NCBI GenBank assembly: GCA_016712275.1
Contig: JADJRI010000030.1
Span: 1 to 43,890 of the forward strand
From: Planctomycetota bacterium
Lineage (GTDB): Bacteria; Planctomycetota; Phycisphaerae; UBA1845; UTPLA1
Length of the DNA stretch: 43,890 bases
Reading direction: 5' to 3'
Shown: positions 26,237 through 36,046 of the stretch, one piece after another
Position numbering within the stretch: position 1 is the first letter of the stretch
Layout of the letters: each line of letters starts with the position of its first letter
The notes under the pieces: model-generated
Database searches by the model: none
Seen by the model: only the letters and a program-made list of their open reading frames with translations
Told to the model about the DNA's origin: nothing
Position numbers and translations under genes: made by a program

Positions 26237-28434
26237 TCAATTCGCCCCGTGCATCATTGACGTAATTCGCTTTGCCAGCCCGTAACAAATCGCGGCCGCA
26301 ATGACCATTGCAATCGTGATATAAGTGAAGTAGCTGCCCGGATCGAGCCGTTCCCAATTCTCACCGGCCAGACCAGCCGCAAAGTTTCCAAAAAAGCTCG
26401 TCAGAAGCCACATGCCCATCAACATGGTCGCGAATCGGCGCGGGGCCAGCTTGCTGACCATCGAAAGGCCGACGGGCGAGAGGCAGAGCTCGCCAATCGT
26501 GCAGAGAATGTAGAACCAGAAGAGCCACATGGAACTGACGCGGAACTTGACCGACGCAACGAAAAGCTCATTCAAGGCGCGACGAAATTCCGGATCGGCC
26601 GCGGCCACGAGAATCTGCTTGTACTGGTTATCCGCGAGCTCCGTTTTGAGTATCAGCTTGCGCTCGGCCGCGTCAAATCGAATTTTCTCCGGATCGAAGC
26701 CACGCAAATATCCCGCGTCAAATCCTTCCGGCAGATTCTCAAATCGATGTTCGACGGTGAAAGACTTTTCGCCCTTCGTGTCCGCCTCGGCCTTGGCCTT
26801 CGCGGTTTCGGCCGCAACCTTTTTGATCTCGGTGATAAAAGAGTCCGGCGCGGTCGCACGAAGCATGCGGTCGCGATGGTTGGCATCGAGCACGCCGGTC
26901 ATTTTTAACTTCCCCGCCGATTTGTCGAAGACCATGCGCCCGCCCTGCGCGATCATGGCCTCTTCTTCGTTGAATTCCTTTTTTATTCTCGCTTCATAAC
27001 CCTTGTCGTCGGTCAGGTCGGGTGAATCGTGGAAAAAAGACCTTGTCGCCGTCGCGTAAAACGACAGAGGGCAGTTGCGAAATATCTGTTTCGCTCGGGC
27101 CATTGGCATACTTCGCCGCCCAGATCATCAATGCGAAGGCAATGCCCTGAAAGAAAACACCGATCGCCATCTTCGTCGCGATCGATGGGTTGAGATTTCT
27201 GCGAGCCAGATACACCCAGAGCCATGCGAAAACCGGGGCAAAGAAAACAATGCCCGCCGCATTGATCGATTGGAAGCTCGTAGTCAAAACAGGATTGAAC
27301 GCGATCAGGCGGCCAAATGCGCTGGTCAGCAATTCCCAGAATGGCTGTTCCGACGTTGCAACGAATTGGTCAGGATACACATCCGCAACCGGCGGCTCCT
27401 CGGTCAGGTAGCGATTGGTCGTCTGATCGGCCCAGACGTTCATCGCATTTCCGGCCTGTTCAAAAGCGCCCCAGAAAAACACGACAAAGACAAACACGGC
27501 ATAAATCGCGAGTACCCGGTCACGAACAGCAAGTGTCAGTTTCGAAAGAATCCAACCGGCAAAGAAGGCGCAGAACGCCGCGATAATTGCAGTAATGGCG
27601 TTGTCCCATTTCGCGAGTCCCAATGCACCAAAAATCGGCGCCCCCACCACGAGGACCACGCCCAGCAAATAAAACACCTGTGGCGAAAGCTTCGAGAAAC
27701 TGGGAATAACCGACTGGGTTTTTTCCGCCTCTGCTTCCGTCAGAGCTTTCGAAGCCGGCGCGCCCGAGCCTTTGCCGGAGTCCTTCGCTTCATACTTCAT
27801 GTCTGGCGGCAGTTCCTTTACAAACGGAAGACCAAGCAGATAAACGATTAGGCCGACAATCATGCCGACGCCGGCCGCCGCAAACCCCCACTTGTAACCA
27901 AGGCCCGGCGACTCGCGCAGCGCTCCGCACACAAGCGGCGACAGAAACGCACCGACGTTAATTCCCATGTAGAAAATCGTGTATGCGCCGTCGCGCCGGG
28001 GATCATTCTGCGGATAGAGCCGCCCCACCTGCACCGACATGTTCGGTTTGAAAAAGCCGTTGCCCACGATCATGAATCCCAACGCGATATAGAAAATGCT
28101 CACGTCGGGAATCGTCAGCATGAACTGACCGACAGCCATCATCGCGCCGCCAATGATGATCGCCCACTTGTTGCCGAGAAACTTGTCCGCCAAAAAACCG
28201 CCGGCAATGGGAGTCAGATAAACAAGCGCGGTGTACCACTTGTAAACGCCCGACGCACTCTCCTGCGTCCACTTGAAGAATTCGACCATGTACAGCACGA
28301 GCAATGCGCATGCCGTAGTAGCTGAATCGCTCCCACAATTCAGTGAAAAGAGAACGAATAAGCCGATGGGATGGCCCAGGAAGGTGCGTTGTTCATGATG
28401 GGAAGACCAGGCCTGCGGACGCCGCGTTTGTCAT
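26237..28434 (-). CDS. POT family peptide transporter with a large extracytoplasmic insert; four frameshifts
   Basis: The bridged protein has about 730 residues. The ATG at 28434 begins MTNAASAG. Frames then switch near 28405, at a T run near 28350, near 28308, and at a run of six A (plus strand) at 27033-27038. Bridged motifs are typical: TFLGHPIGLFVLF, ELWERFSYYGMR in helix 1, GGFLADKFLGNKWAI in loop 2-3, GNGFFKPNMSVQVGRLY in helix 4, and GELCLSPVGLSMVSKLAP in helix 10. Between helix 9 (ending IWAAKYANG) and helix 10 (starting VSSMWLFWFY), about 190 hydrophilic residues are inserted (roughly 27105-26540). Mammalian PepT1 and PepT2 carry their extracellular domain at this same loop. It imports peptides with protons. 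It is convergent with the other POT gene and is a distinct lineage, not a recent copy. Confidence 0.85.
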
Positions 28435-28675
28435 GCCATTGACCTCGTTATCTAAATTAAGCGGTCGGAAGCGACCGATTTGCCGGACGCCGTGAAAAGT
28501 TAAGAGCATAGCGTCGGTTAAGAATCAGAAAAGCACTTTTGTGAGCAGTCGTCCAAATTCGCCCAACACCCTGCGACCGATAACACCGCACAGCAGCTTC
28601 TCGTGATCCAACATGGCTTTTGGAGCGGCATGAAAGAAACTGAAGTGAATCCGCACTTCATCCGCTATATCAAGT

Positions 28676-28954
28676 ATGAATTCACTGAATGACGACAAAC
28701 ACCCCACGGAATCAACAGAAGCTGCCAGCGACAACTTCGACAGGAATCTGGAAGTGGAATCAATGGCTCCCGGATTCTGGGGTCGAATCTTCACCCTTGC
28801 CGGACTGGTCGTTCTCGGCATAACCCCCTTTGCGCATGCCCAGCTTGATCCGCCCAACTACCCGGCGCTGTGTCCACCACTTACCGCTTTGGCAAACCCC
28901 ACGCTATTCGACCTATTCTGGGGAACCACGCCGATTCGATTCCCCTATCAGTGA
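28676..28954 (+). CDS. Small hypothetical protein with one hydrophobic segment
   Basis: 92 residues. A polar N-terminus rich in Asp, Glu and Asn is followed by one hydrophobic stretch (FTLAGLVVLGITPFAHAQ, about residues 40-57) and a Pro-rich tail ending IRFPYQ. The hydrophobic part ends in a signal-peptidase-like AHA. Third codon positions lean to G/C as in neighbouring genes. No ribosome binding site is visible and I recognise no family. It could be a small exported or membrane protein, or a chance reading frame. The 240 bases between it and the POT start at 28434 show no other gene. Confidence 0.35.
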   Translation: MNSLNDDKHPTESTEAASDNFDRNLEVESMAPGFWGRIFTLAGLVVLGITPFAHAQLDPPNYPALCPPLTALANPTLFDLFWGTTPIRFPYQ

Positions 28955-28976
28955 TTTGATTCGAGGTGTGCGACTG

Positions 28977-30035
28977 TCATCCGCGGTTCACAATCAGTGA
29001 ATCTGCCCGACGGTTTTGAGCAGCCGGTCTGCCAAGACCGGGCGGAGCAATCACATCGATCGGCACACTGGCCGAATGAAACGATCGAGCACCATCATCC
29101 GCTGTTGGTACTGACCAAAGATATTGCTCTGGTGATTTCAACACACCCTTCTCGAGCGCAGCCAACGTTTGCCGCGTGATTTCGAAGCCGATATCGCCGC
29201 GCTCCGATTCAGATACACCCATGATTTTTGACACAGCCCGTGGATCGATCACTTCGTGGAGCAGCAATTCAAACCAAAACGCACTCTTTCCGCGCGGACA
29301 GGTCATGACGGCCACGGGAACATCGAACCAATGCGACAAGCGGCCAATCGTCGGATACGCCTCGAATTGTCTACCCATGAATTGAACCGGCGCACCGCGC
29401 CCCCGAACCCGCTCGTGCTCGACCACCATCATGACCGCCCCGCCATTTTCCAGCACCTGCGGAATCTCCATCCCGGCGGCGCCGCGCTCGATAATGTGTA
29501 GATTGGTCATTTTCGAAATGATGGGTTGCCATACACGCCGGCTCGGCAACATGGAGGCATCCATCACGATATACAGTGGCTTAAACAGATGACCCAATGC
29601 ACATGCCGCGGCAGCGATGTTGCCGTGATAGGCTACGGCGATGAGACAGCCGCGCCGATCGCATGCCAACTCCTGCAATGCGTCCTCACTCTTGCAGGTC
29701 ACAAATCGGCGCCATCGTGTTTTTGTCAACCGGCCGGCCAAGTAAATCGATTCAGCCCAAAACCGGCCATACTGGCAATAAGACTCCCGCAAGAGCGAAG
29801 TCGCATCGTTCTTACTTGATGGGAGGCGTCTTTCGCGAATGGAATTTTGAATTCGCTGCATGCCCCGCGCTCGCCCCGGCGGATTCAATCCAAACACGCC
29901 GGCCGCCAATCGGCGGGCCACCGCCGTCGCCACGCGAGGACCGACCAGACGAAGGAGCGGAACGACGCACCACGCAAAATACAGTCTTCTGAGTCCTTCC
30001 AAGTGTTTCATAAGCGCCGACGGGTCATTCGACAT
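28977..30035 (-). CDS. LpxL/HtrB-like lysophospholipid acyltransferase family protein with altered active-site motif
   Basis: 352 residues from the ATG at 30035; no strong ribosome binding site is visible. The length and block order fit the LpxL/HtrB family, which adds acyl chains to lipid A or related lipids at the inner membrane. An N-terminal hydrophobic helix (YFAWCVVPLLRLVG) is followed by RESYCQYGRFWAESIYL, then LIAVAYHGNIAAAACALG (131-148), then VVEHERVRGRGAPVQFMG and PTIGRLSHWFDVPVAVMTCP. In the family, the 'HxGNWE' block supplies the catalytic His and the acidic residue four later. Here the block reads AYHGNIAA: the His is shifted by one place and the acidic residue is Ala. The enzyme may be inactive, use other residues, or serve a different substrate. 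It is divergent from the S8 protease gene. Confidence 0.75.
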   Translation of the reverse strand: MSNDPSALMKHLEGLRRLYFAWCVVPLLRLVGPRVATAVARRLAAGVFGLNPPGRARGMQRIQNSIRERRLPSSKNDATSLLRESYCQYGRFWAESIYLAGRLTKTRWRRFVTCKSEDALQELACDRRGCLIAVAYHGNIAAAACALGHLFKPLYIVMDASMLPSRRVWQPIISKMTNLHIIERGAAGMEIPQVLENGGAVMMVVEHERVRGRGAPVQFMGRQFEAYPTIGRLSHWFDVPVAVMTCPRGKSAFWFELLLHEVIDPRAVSKIMGVSESERGDIGFEITRQTLAALEKGVLKSPEQYLWSVPTADDGARSFHSASVPIDVIAPPGLGRPAAQNRRADSLIVNRG

Positions 30036-30366
30036 GGGAATTCTGTGCCCGATTCGTCGGTGTTGTGTGCGATATGACCCAGTGAAATATCGGCAGATTG
30101 GCCGAAATTATCGGCTTTCGAGACATATACTTTCGCGTGCCAAGGCGACTAAGATAATGGAAACGGACGTGGGGACAGCCCGCCATCCCTATTTACGGAC
30201 AGTATTCTGCACCTTTCCCAACAAGAAGGCTGCGTTTCTTTGCGCTGGATCAACTTGGCGGATGATCCGACCTATTGATACCCACAATTGATCCCGGAGG
30301 TTTGCCTCGTAGCAAACGGCGGCAAGTCGCAAATCCCGCGGATCGTGAAAGGGAGGAAGTCGCGTA
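30036..30366. other. Divergent intergenic region between the acyltransferase and the S8 protease
   Basis: It should hold both promoters, but no good -35/-10 pair stands out on either strand. GGGAGG at about 30351-30356 serves the start at 30367. No gene, hairpin terminator or riboswitch pattern was recognised. Confidence 0.4.
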
Positions 30367-32781
30367 ATGCATGAATTCCGCGTTGCAACATGGTTGTGTC
30401 TGGCCCTGGCCGCGACGTTTGATCCTCTCGCAAACGCCGCGCAACCTGTCCAGGAGCGACTCGGCAGCAATCCCAAAGCGCTTTATCTGGTGACCGGCAC
30501 ATTCGATCTGACGAACGCCACGTCGATGTTGGACGATCCGAATGCCGCTTTTGATCCTGGCTCCCATTATGTCATTCAACTCGATGGCCCCATCACCGCC
30601 GATCGACATGCAGCCATCGCCGCGAGCGGCATCACGCTCGGGGAGTATCTTCCGATGTACGCATACATCGTGAAAGGCGCCGACCTGAATCGCGATGCAT
30701 TGAGAAATCTGAGCTTCGTCCGCTGGGTAGGCTCCTTTGAATCCGATTGGAAGACAGCGCCGTCCGCGCTCACCGTTAAGACATTCGAAACCGATGAGCG
30801 AAAACAACTGGCGCTGGCCGGCAAGAAAAGAATGGTGATTCATTTGTTCGGCGGTGCAGACTTCGCAAAAGCGGCTCGAAAAGTCGCCGAGGCTTCCGGA
30901 AAAATAACCGACCTGCAACCGATCGAAGAAAACTGCAGAATGGAAGTTGAGATCGATTCGGCTGCGGCCGAAAACCTTGCGGCCATTGCTGAAGTTCAAT
31001 TCTTGGATGAAGCACTCGAAGGTGTTCCCAGAAACTCGACCACGACGTGGATCGCACAAAGCAATATGTTGAATTTTACACCGCTGTGGGATGCCGGCCT
31101 GCACGGAGAGAATCAAGTCGTCGGCCTCATCGACTGGGGTCTTGATGCGAACCACTGCGCCTTCAATGATTCCGTGCCCCCGGGACCGGATCATCGCAAG
31201 CTGCTGGCCTATTTCGTAGCCGATGGGCAGACGATCCCCGGCGGATTTGGATACCATGGCACCTACACCGGCTGTATCCTCGCCGGGCTCGACCTGTCGG
31301 CCACCAACCCCGATTTCACCGGAATGGCCTACAACTCTAAACTGGTCATGCAGCACTATACCGGCAACATCACCACGATCAATTTGTTCGACCGGTTGCA
31401 ATATGCCCATGATCTGGGCGCCAGCGTTCACAGCAACAGTTGGGGCAGCAGTTCCGTCGTGGCCTACAGCGCCTGGTGCGTCGATATCGATACGTTCAGC
31501 CGAACCTATGAAGACGACCTCATTCTTGTTGCCATCATGAATGGTTCCGCGGGAAGCCTGCCGGGTTCCATTCGTTCACCGGAAAATGCAAAGAACTGCC
31601 TCGCCACGGCGGCCACGCTCGACACGCCCAATCAGGAGGGCATCGGCAGCGGTGCCCGCGGCCCCACAACCGACGGCCGCCAGAAACCGGAAATATGGAT
31701 TCCCGGTTGCCCCAATTCCGCCGCCGTACTCACGCCCTGCGGCGTATCCACCCAGGCTTGCGCGACATCCTGGTCGGCCCCGGCCGCATCGGGCATGGTG
31801 ACACTTGCGCGGCAGTATTTCATGGAAGGATTCTATCCGGGCGGCGCAGCGAATGTGACCGATGCATTTACACCGTCCGGCGCCCTGCTCAAGGCCGTGA
31901 TGATCAATGCAGCGCGCAATATGACGGGCATAGCCGGATACTTCGGAACCCATGAGGGTTATGGCCGTGTCCTGATGGATGATGCACTTTACTTCAACGG
32001 CGAAGCGCGCAAGCTCGCGGTTCATGATGTTCGAAATGCAGACGGCCTTTCGACGGGTGATTCGGACACGTATCATATCAATGTGCTTTCTTCCACGGAG
32101 CGGCTGAAGATTTCCCTTGTATGGACCGATGTTCCGGCTTCGTTGAATGCCGCACTCGCGCCGGTCAATAACCTGAATCTCGTCGTCACCGATCCATCAA
32201 ACAATGTCTACAGCGGCAATGCTTTCGATTCCAATGCCGAATCAATCGTCAGCGAGACATCCGACTCGCTCAACAATTCCGAGCAGGTGCTTCGTTCGAA
32301 CCCGGAAACGGGTGTTTGGCGCATCGACATCAACGCTGCCGCGGTCAATTCCGGCTTGCAGGGTTATGCACTTGTAATTTCAGGCAATATGGAACCGACA
32401 GTTGTTTGTTTGAAAGGCGATTTGAATGATGATGGCGCCGTTAACGCCGGCGACATTTCCGGATTTGTCTCGGTCCTGCTCAATGGCGGCGCCCCGCGCG
32501 AACTCTGTGCCGCCGATGTGAACGGCATGGATGGTGCGGGGCCGGACGACGTGAACCCCTTTGTGTCGTTGCTGCTGGGCGTCACGTTCTGCCCACGCGT
32601 CAAGGGCGACTTGAACGGCGACATGCTTGTCGACGGCGCCGATGTCCAGGGCTTTACAAATGTACTCATCACAGGCGGCTCGCCGGATGAATTGTGCGCG
32701 GCGGATTTTGATTACTCGGATGTCGCCGACCTGACCGACCTGAATTTGTTTATGGAGCGATTGATCGAACCTGAATTCTGA
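30367..32781 (+). CDS. Secreted S8 (subtilisin-like) serine protease with two dockerin-like modules
   Basis: 804 residues, uninterrupted. GGGAGGAAG precedes the ATG at 30367 and the signal peptide ends near residue 25 (LANAA). Residues 35-225 form a propeptide-like region. The catalytic domain shows all three active residues: VVGLIDWGLD (Asp256), GFGYHGTYTG (His297) and ATSWSAPAASGM (Ser468). Spacing and sequence are close to the KP-43-like subtilisins, which carry a following beta-barrel domain, here about 545-680. Two dockerin-like pairs end the protein: GDLNDDGAVNAGDISGFVSV with ADVNGMDGAGPDDVNPFV, then GDLNGDMLVDGADVQGFTNV with ADFDYSDVADLTDLNLFM. It would act outside the cell on proteins and feed peptides to the transporters nearby (inference). 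Confidence 0.9.
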   Translation: MHEFRVATWLCLALAATFDPLANAAQPVQERLGSNPKALYLVTGTFDLTNATSMLDDPNAAFDPGSHYVIQLDGPITADRHAAIAASGITLGEYLPMYAYIVKGADLNRDALRNLSFVRWVGSFESDWKTAPSALTVKTFETDERKQLALAGKKRMVIHLFGGADFAKAARKVAEASGKITDLQPIEENCRMEVEIDSAAAENLAAIAEVQFLDEALEGVPRNSTTTWIAQSNMLNFTPLWDAGLHGENQVVGLIDWGLDANHCAFNDSVPPGPDHRKLLAYFVADGQTIPGGFGYHGTYTGCILAGLDLSATNPDFTGMAYNSKLVMQHYTGNITTINLFDRLQYAHDLGASVHSNSWGSSSVVAYSAWCVDIDTFSRTYEDDLILVAIMNGSAGSLPGSIRSPENAKNCLATAATLDTPNQEGIGSGARGPTTDGRQKPEIWIPGCPNSAAVLTPCGVSTQACATSWSAPAASGMVTLARQYFMEGFYPGGAANVTDAFTPSGALLKAVMINAARNMTGIAGYFGTHEGYGRVLMDDALYFNGEARKLAVHDVRNADGLSTGDSDTYHINVLSSTERLKISLVWTDVPASLNAALAPVNNLNLVVTDPSNNVYSGNAFDSNAESIVSETSDSLNNSEQVLRSNPETGVWRIDINAAAVNSGLQGYALVISGNMEPTVVCLKGDLNDDGAVNAGDISGFVSVLLNGGAPRELCAADVNGMDGAGPDDVNPFVSLLLGVTFCPRVKGDLNGDMLVDGADVQGFTNVLITGGSPDELCAADFDYSDVADLTDLNLFMERLIEPEF

Positions 32782-33194
32782 TTTCAGTATTATGCAATTT
32801 CGAGCGCCTCCGAAGTAGGTGCCATTTATGTGGCACGCTCCTTCCCAGCCCGGCGTTTGCTTGCTTTGCCATTCCGCAAGCTCGTAGCCTGTGAATTGGC
32901 AACCAGTCCGGTAACTCTGTGCATACGCCCGCCTTTGGATTCGATGGTTTCGGGTCGCCCGGGCGCAAATGATTCTCGCCCCTTCACAACTTGTGTCGAA
33001 TGCGAAGCTTGCCGTATGTGCTTCAATTAAGGGACCTTTGCACTCCTCGATTCGCCTGTTCCGAATATCGGACACCGGCGCGATTCGCTCGATGTTTCGT
33101 TGATTTCGTGGACCCGCGCTGGTAATTTCGACCCTGTACATAAAATTCGTTCGCTTACCAGGTAATACAACAGTCCGGTTCAAAAGAGGCTGTC
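32782..33194. other. Gene-less stretch after the S8 protease
   Basis: A small hairpin, GTGCCA (32819-32824) with TGGCAC (32831-32836), lies 38 bases after the protease stop. It has no T run, so it is at best a weak terminator. GAGG at about 33186-33189 serves the next gene. Nothing else was recognised. Confidence 0.4.
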
Positions 33195-33656
33195 ATGGAA
33201 TCATTCGGTACGGCCACCGCCGCTCAAAAAGGCAAAATTCACCGCGGGCGCAGAATCTTCACGCTTGCCCAGGCAAACCGTTCGTTGCCGCTCGTCTCGC
33301 GCATCGTGAGCGACATCGTTGCACGACACAAAAAAATATGCCGCATCGAAGAGCGGTGCCAGACCAATGACCACATGCACTCAATGGAAGACCTTGAGCG
33401 CATTCGCGACCAATATGCCGACGAACTCGACGGCCTCCAGGACCTGATTGAGGAGCTCGATCAAATCGGCTGCCAGCTCAAGGATTGGCAGCGCGGCATT
33501 GTTGATTTTCTTGCTTTCATTAACGGCCGTCCCGTCGAGCTTTGCTGGCGATTCGGCGAATCTTGTGTGTCGCATTGGCACGAGGTCGACGCCGGTTTTC
33601 GCGGTCGCCAGGCGCTTGAAGATCATGCCGACAAGGCCTCACAGCCGGCCCGGTGA
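33195..33656 (+). CDS. DUF2203 family protein
   Basis: 153 residues. The ATG at 33195 follows AAGAGGCTGTC. The family pattern is clear: RIFTLAQANRSLPLVSRIV at the start, a long central helix with charged residues (about 50-100) likely to form a coiled coil, GCQLKDWQRGIVDFLAFING, then ELCWRFGESCVSHWHEVDAG and FRGRQALE. The conserved His, Cys, Glu and Trp near the end may bind a ligand or metal, but no function is known for the family. It lies 131 bases before dprA on the same strand. Confidence 0.88.
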   Translation: MESFGTATAAQKGKIHRGRRIFTLAQANRSLPLVSRIVSDIVARHKKICRIEERCQTNDHMHSMEDLERIRDQYADELDGLQDLIEELDQIGCQLKDWQRGIVDFLAFINGRPVELCWRFGESCVSHWHEVDAGFRGRQALEDHADKASQPAR

Positions 33657-33787
33657 TTCAAAAATAACTTGACCCATTTCGCGGGCCGATTCTGGCCTTT
33701 CTTGACGCTCATCGATAGAATTTCGCGCGAGCACGGCGCGTTGCGACCCTTCATCGCTCTCGCTGTATCAATTGTTCGGGTAACACC

Positions 33788-35014
33788 ATGCGCGAATCGG
33801 GCGTTGCGTCTGAAATCTGCAAGAAGTACCTGCGCCTACAGCTATGCAATGGCATCGGGGCCGTGCGCTTCGGATCGCTCCTTCGTGAACTGGGTGGAAT
33901 CGACCGCGTGCTGGGCGCAACTGTTGCCGAGATGACGCGTGTGCGCGGCATCGGCGATAACCTTGCCGCCCGTGTGGCCCGCGAGCGACATCAGATTGAC
34001 ATCGATCGGGAGGTCGAGCTTGCCCGTTCGCGCGGCGTACACATCGTATGCGACGCGGATCCTGATTTTCCCGCACCGCTGCGCATGATGGATGATCCGC
34101 CCCCGTGCCTTTATGTGCACGGGAAGCTTGAGGCAAACGACGCCGTCGCGCTTGCGATAGTCGGCTCGCGCCACTGCTCCCGATACGGCGCGGAACAGGC
34201 CGAGCGATTCGGCGGCTTGTTTGGCGGCGCGGGGTTTACGGTTGTGTCAGGCATGGCCCGTGGCATCGACACCGCCGCGCATCGCGGGGCCATGGCCGCC
34301 GGCGGGAGAACGATCGCCGTATTGGGTTGCGGACTTTGTCATCTCTATCCGCCCGAATCGGGAGAGCTATTTGAGCAAATCGCGGAATCGGGCGCGGCCA
34401 TCAGCGAGTTGCCGATGGAAATCGCGCCGGACGCGAAGAATTTTCCGCCGAGAAATCGGATCATCGCGGGGCTCTCGCTCGGTGTTTTGGTGGTTGAAGC
34501 AGCGCGCCGAAGCGGCGCGCTCATCACGGCGCGCCTTGCAAACGAATACAACCGTGAAGTATTCGCGCTGCCCGGCCGCATCGACATGCCCAGCGCGGAA
34601 GGGTGCAACGAATTGATCAAATCCGGTGCGGCCAAGCTGGTGACCAAACTGGAAGACGTGCTGCAGGAATTGGGCGCAGTCGGAGAAATCCTCTCAAAGC
34701 CCGCATTCGTGCCGAGCACAACGCCGCTTCGCGAAGGCCCTTCGATCGATGATGTGTCAACCGAAAATCAGCCGAGCCTGCCCTTCGAGTCCAAACCTTC
34801 ATCGCCAAGACCAGCATTGAACCTGACGGCTCAGGAAACCCGGACGCTCGAATTACTGGAATCGGACGCAATGCCGATCGAAGCCCTGTGCGAAATATCG
34901 GATTTGCCGCCCGCGCAGATCGCGTCGGCACTCACTGGCTTACAGCTCAAGGGGCTGGTTCGACGGGTCAAGGGCGATCTCTTCGAGCGGGCGACCGTGG
35001 CAAAACCGCGATAG
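33788..35014 (+). CDS. dprA: DNA-processing protein DprA
   Basis: 408 residues from the ATG at 33788; no clear ribosome binding site. DprA binds incoming single-stranded DNA in the cytoplasm and loads RecA during natural transformation. Three parts are visible: an N-terminal helix-hairpin-helix region (RVRGIGDNLAARVA), the Rossmann-like core (IVGSRHCSRYGAEQAERFG, SGMARGIDTAAHRGAM, FPPRNRIIAGLS, RSGALITARLANEYNREVFA, LPGRID), and a C-terminal winged-helix DprA_WH domain (about 350-400, LNLTAQETRTLELL onward). All expected core motifs are present. It is convergent with gpsA, with 10 bases between the stops. Confidence 0.95.
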   Translation: MRESGVASEICKKYLRLQLCNGIGAVRFGSLLRELGGIDRVLGATVAEMTRVRGIGDNLAARVARERHQIDIDREVELARSRGVHIVCDADPDFPAPLRMMDDPPPCLYVHGKLEANDAVALAIVGSRHCSRYGAEQAERFGGLFGGAGFTVVSGMARGIDTAAHRGAMAAGGRTIAVLGCGLCHLYPPESGELFEQIAESGAAISELPMEIAPDAKNFPPRNRIIAGLSLGVLVVEAARRSGALITARLANEYNREVFALPGRIDMPSAEGCNELIKSGAAKLVTKLEDVLQELGAVGEILSKPAFVPSTTPLREGPSIDDVSTENQPSLPFESKPSSPRPALNLTAQETRTLELLESDAMPIEALCEISDLPPAQIASALTGLQLKGLVRRVKGDLFERATVAKPR

Positions 35015-35024
35015 AAGCCGCTGA

Positions 35025-36019
35025 TCAGTCCTCATCCTTGAGTTGACGCGACATCAATTCACTGAGTGTCGCAATCACTTCCTTGCCCTGGAAAAGCACC
35101 GCGTGAATCGCCTCGGTAATCGGCATCTCGACGCTGTATTGTCGCGCCAGTTGCATCACGCTTTGCGTCGTGGGAATGCCCTCGATCACCGAAGGGGTCG
35201 CCGCAATGACATCCGCCGGCTTCATGCCCCGGCCGATCATTTCGCCGGCCGATCGATTGCGCCCCATCGGCGACGTGCACGTCGTCACAAGGTCGCCCAT
35301 GCCGGCCAAGCCCGCAAAGGTCTCAGGCCGTGCCCCCATGGCCACCCCGAGGCGTTGAATCTCGACCAGCCCGCGCGTGAGCAATGCAGCCTTCGCATTG
35401 TCGCCCGCCTTAAGTCCGTCCACGACGCCGGCCGCAAGGGCGATCACGTTCTTCATCGCGCCAGCAAGTTCGACGCCAAGCAAATCCGTATTGGTGTAAA
35501 CCCGAAACCACTGCGACGAAAAAGCCTGCTGTACGACACGAGCCACGGATCGATCATCGCTCGCCGCAACGACCGTCGCGGGCAGACAGTTTGCCAACTC
35601 CGCCGCGATGCTGGGGCCGCTCAACGCTACAACCGGCGTGTTTCCCAGAATGTCCGTCACGATTTGCGTGGGACGAAGCAGTGTTTCATTCTCGATGCCC
35701 TTGGAAACACTCGTGACGGGAATTCCAATCGGACAAAAGGGCTTCAGCCTCGACCAGATCGATCGCATGAATTGGCACGGCACTGCCGACAGGATCAACT
35801 CCGCCCCTGTAAATGCGGCTTGCGGATCGTTCGTGAAGGAAACGCGATTGGGAATTCTAAGGCCCGGAAGATAGCGCTGATTCTCGCGCGTGATTTTGAG
35901 GCGCTCGATTCGCTCGCGCGATCGCCCCACATGCGGACATGAATTTCCCGGTCGGCGAGCATGACGCTGCAAACCGTCGCCATTTGGCCATCGCCGATGA
36001 CTGCAACCTGTTCAATCAT
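35025..36019 (-). CDS. gpsA: NAD(P)H-dependent glycerol-3-phosphate dehydrogenase, one frameshift
   Basis: About 331 residues once a frameshift at the run of four C (plus strand) at 35925-35928 is bridged. The start is MIEQVAVIGDGQMATVCS from the ATG at 36019; after HVRMWG the frame changes to RSRERIERLK and runs cleanly to 35025. The enzyme reduces dihydroxyacetone phosphate to sn-glycerol-3-phosphate for phospholipid synthesis. Motifs: the dinucleotide-binding loop GDGQMAT (GAGxWGT in many homologues), VSKGIENETL, LSGPSIAAELA, GAMKNVIALAAG with the catalytic Lys, and GLAGMGDLVTTC. It lies 27 bases after the HAD gene, probably in one operon. The indel at a mononucleotide run in an essential-type gene points to sequence error. 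Confidence 0.92.
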
Positions 36020-36046
36020 GGTGACGTATTAGACCGGCTTGGAGAA

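Noticed and set aside
27075..27851. 258-codon plus-strand reading frame
   Set aside because: Antisense to the second POT transporter, whose membrane helices are clear on the minus strand.
35043..35942. 299-codon plus-strand reading frame
   Set aside because: Antisense to gpsA, whose motifs are unambiguous. The translation is Arg/His-rich, as expected for a shadow.
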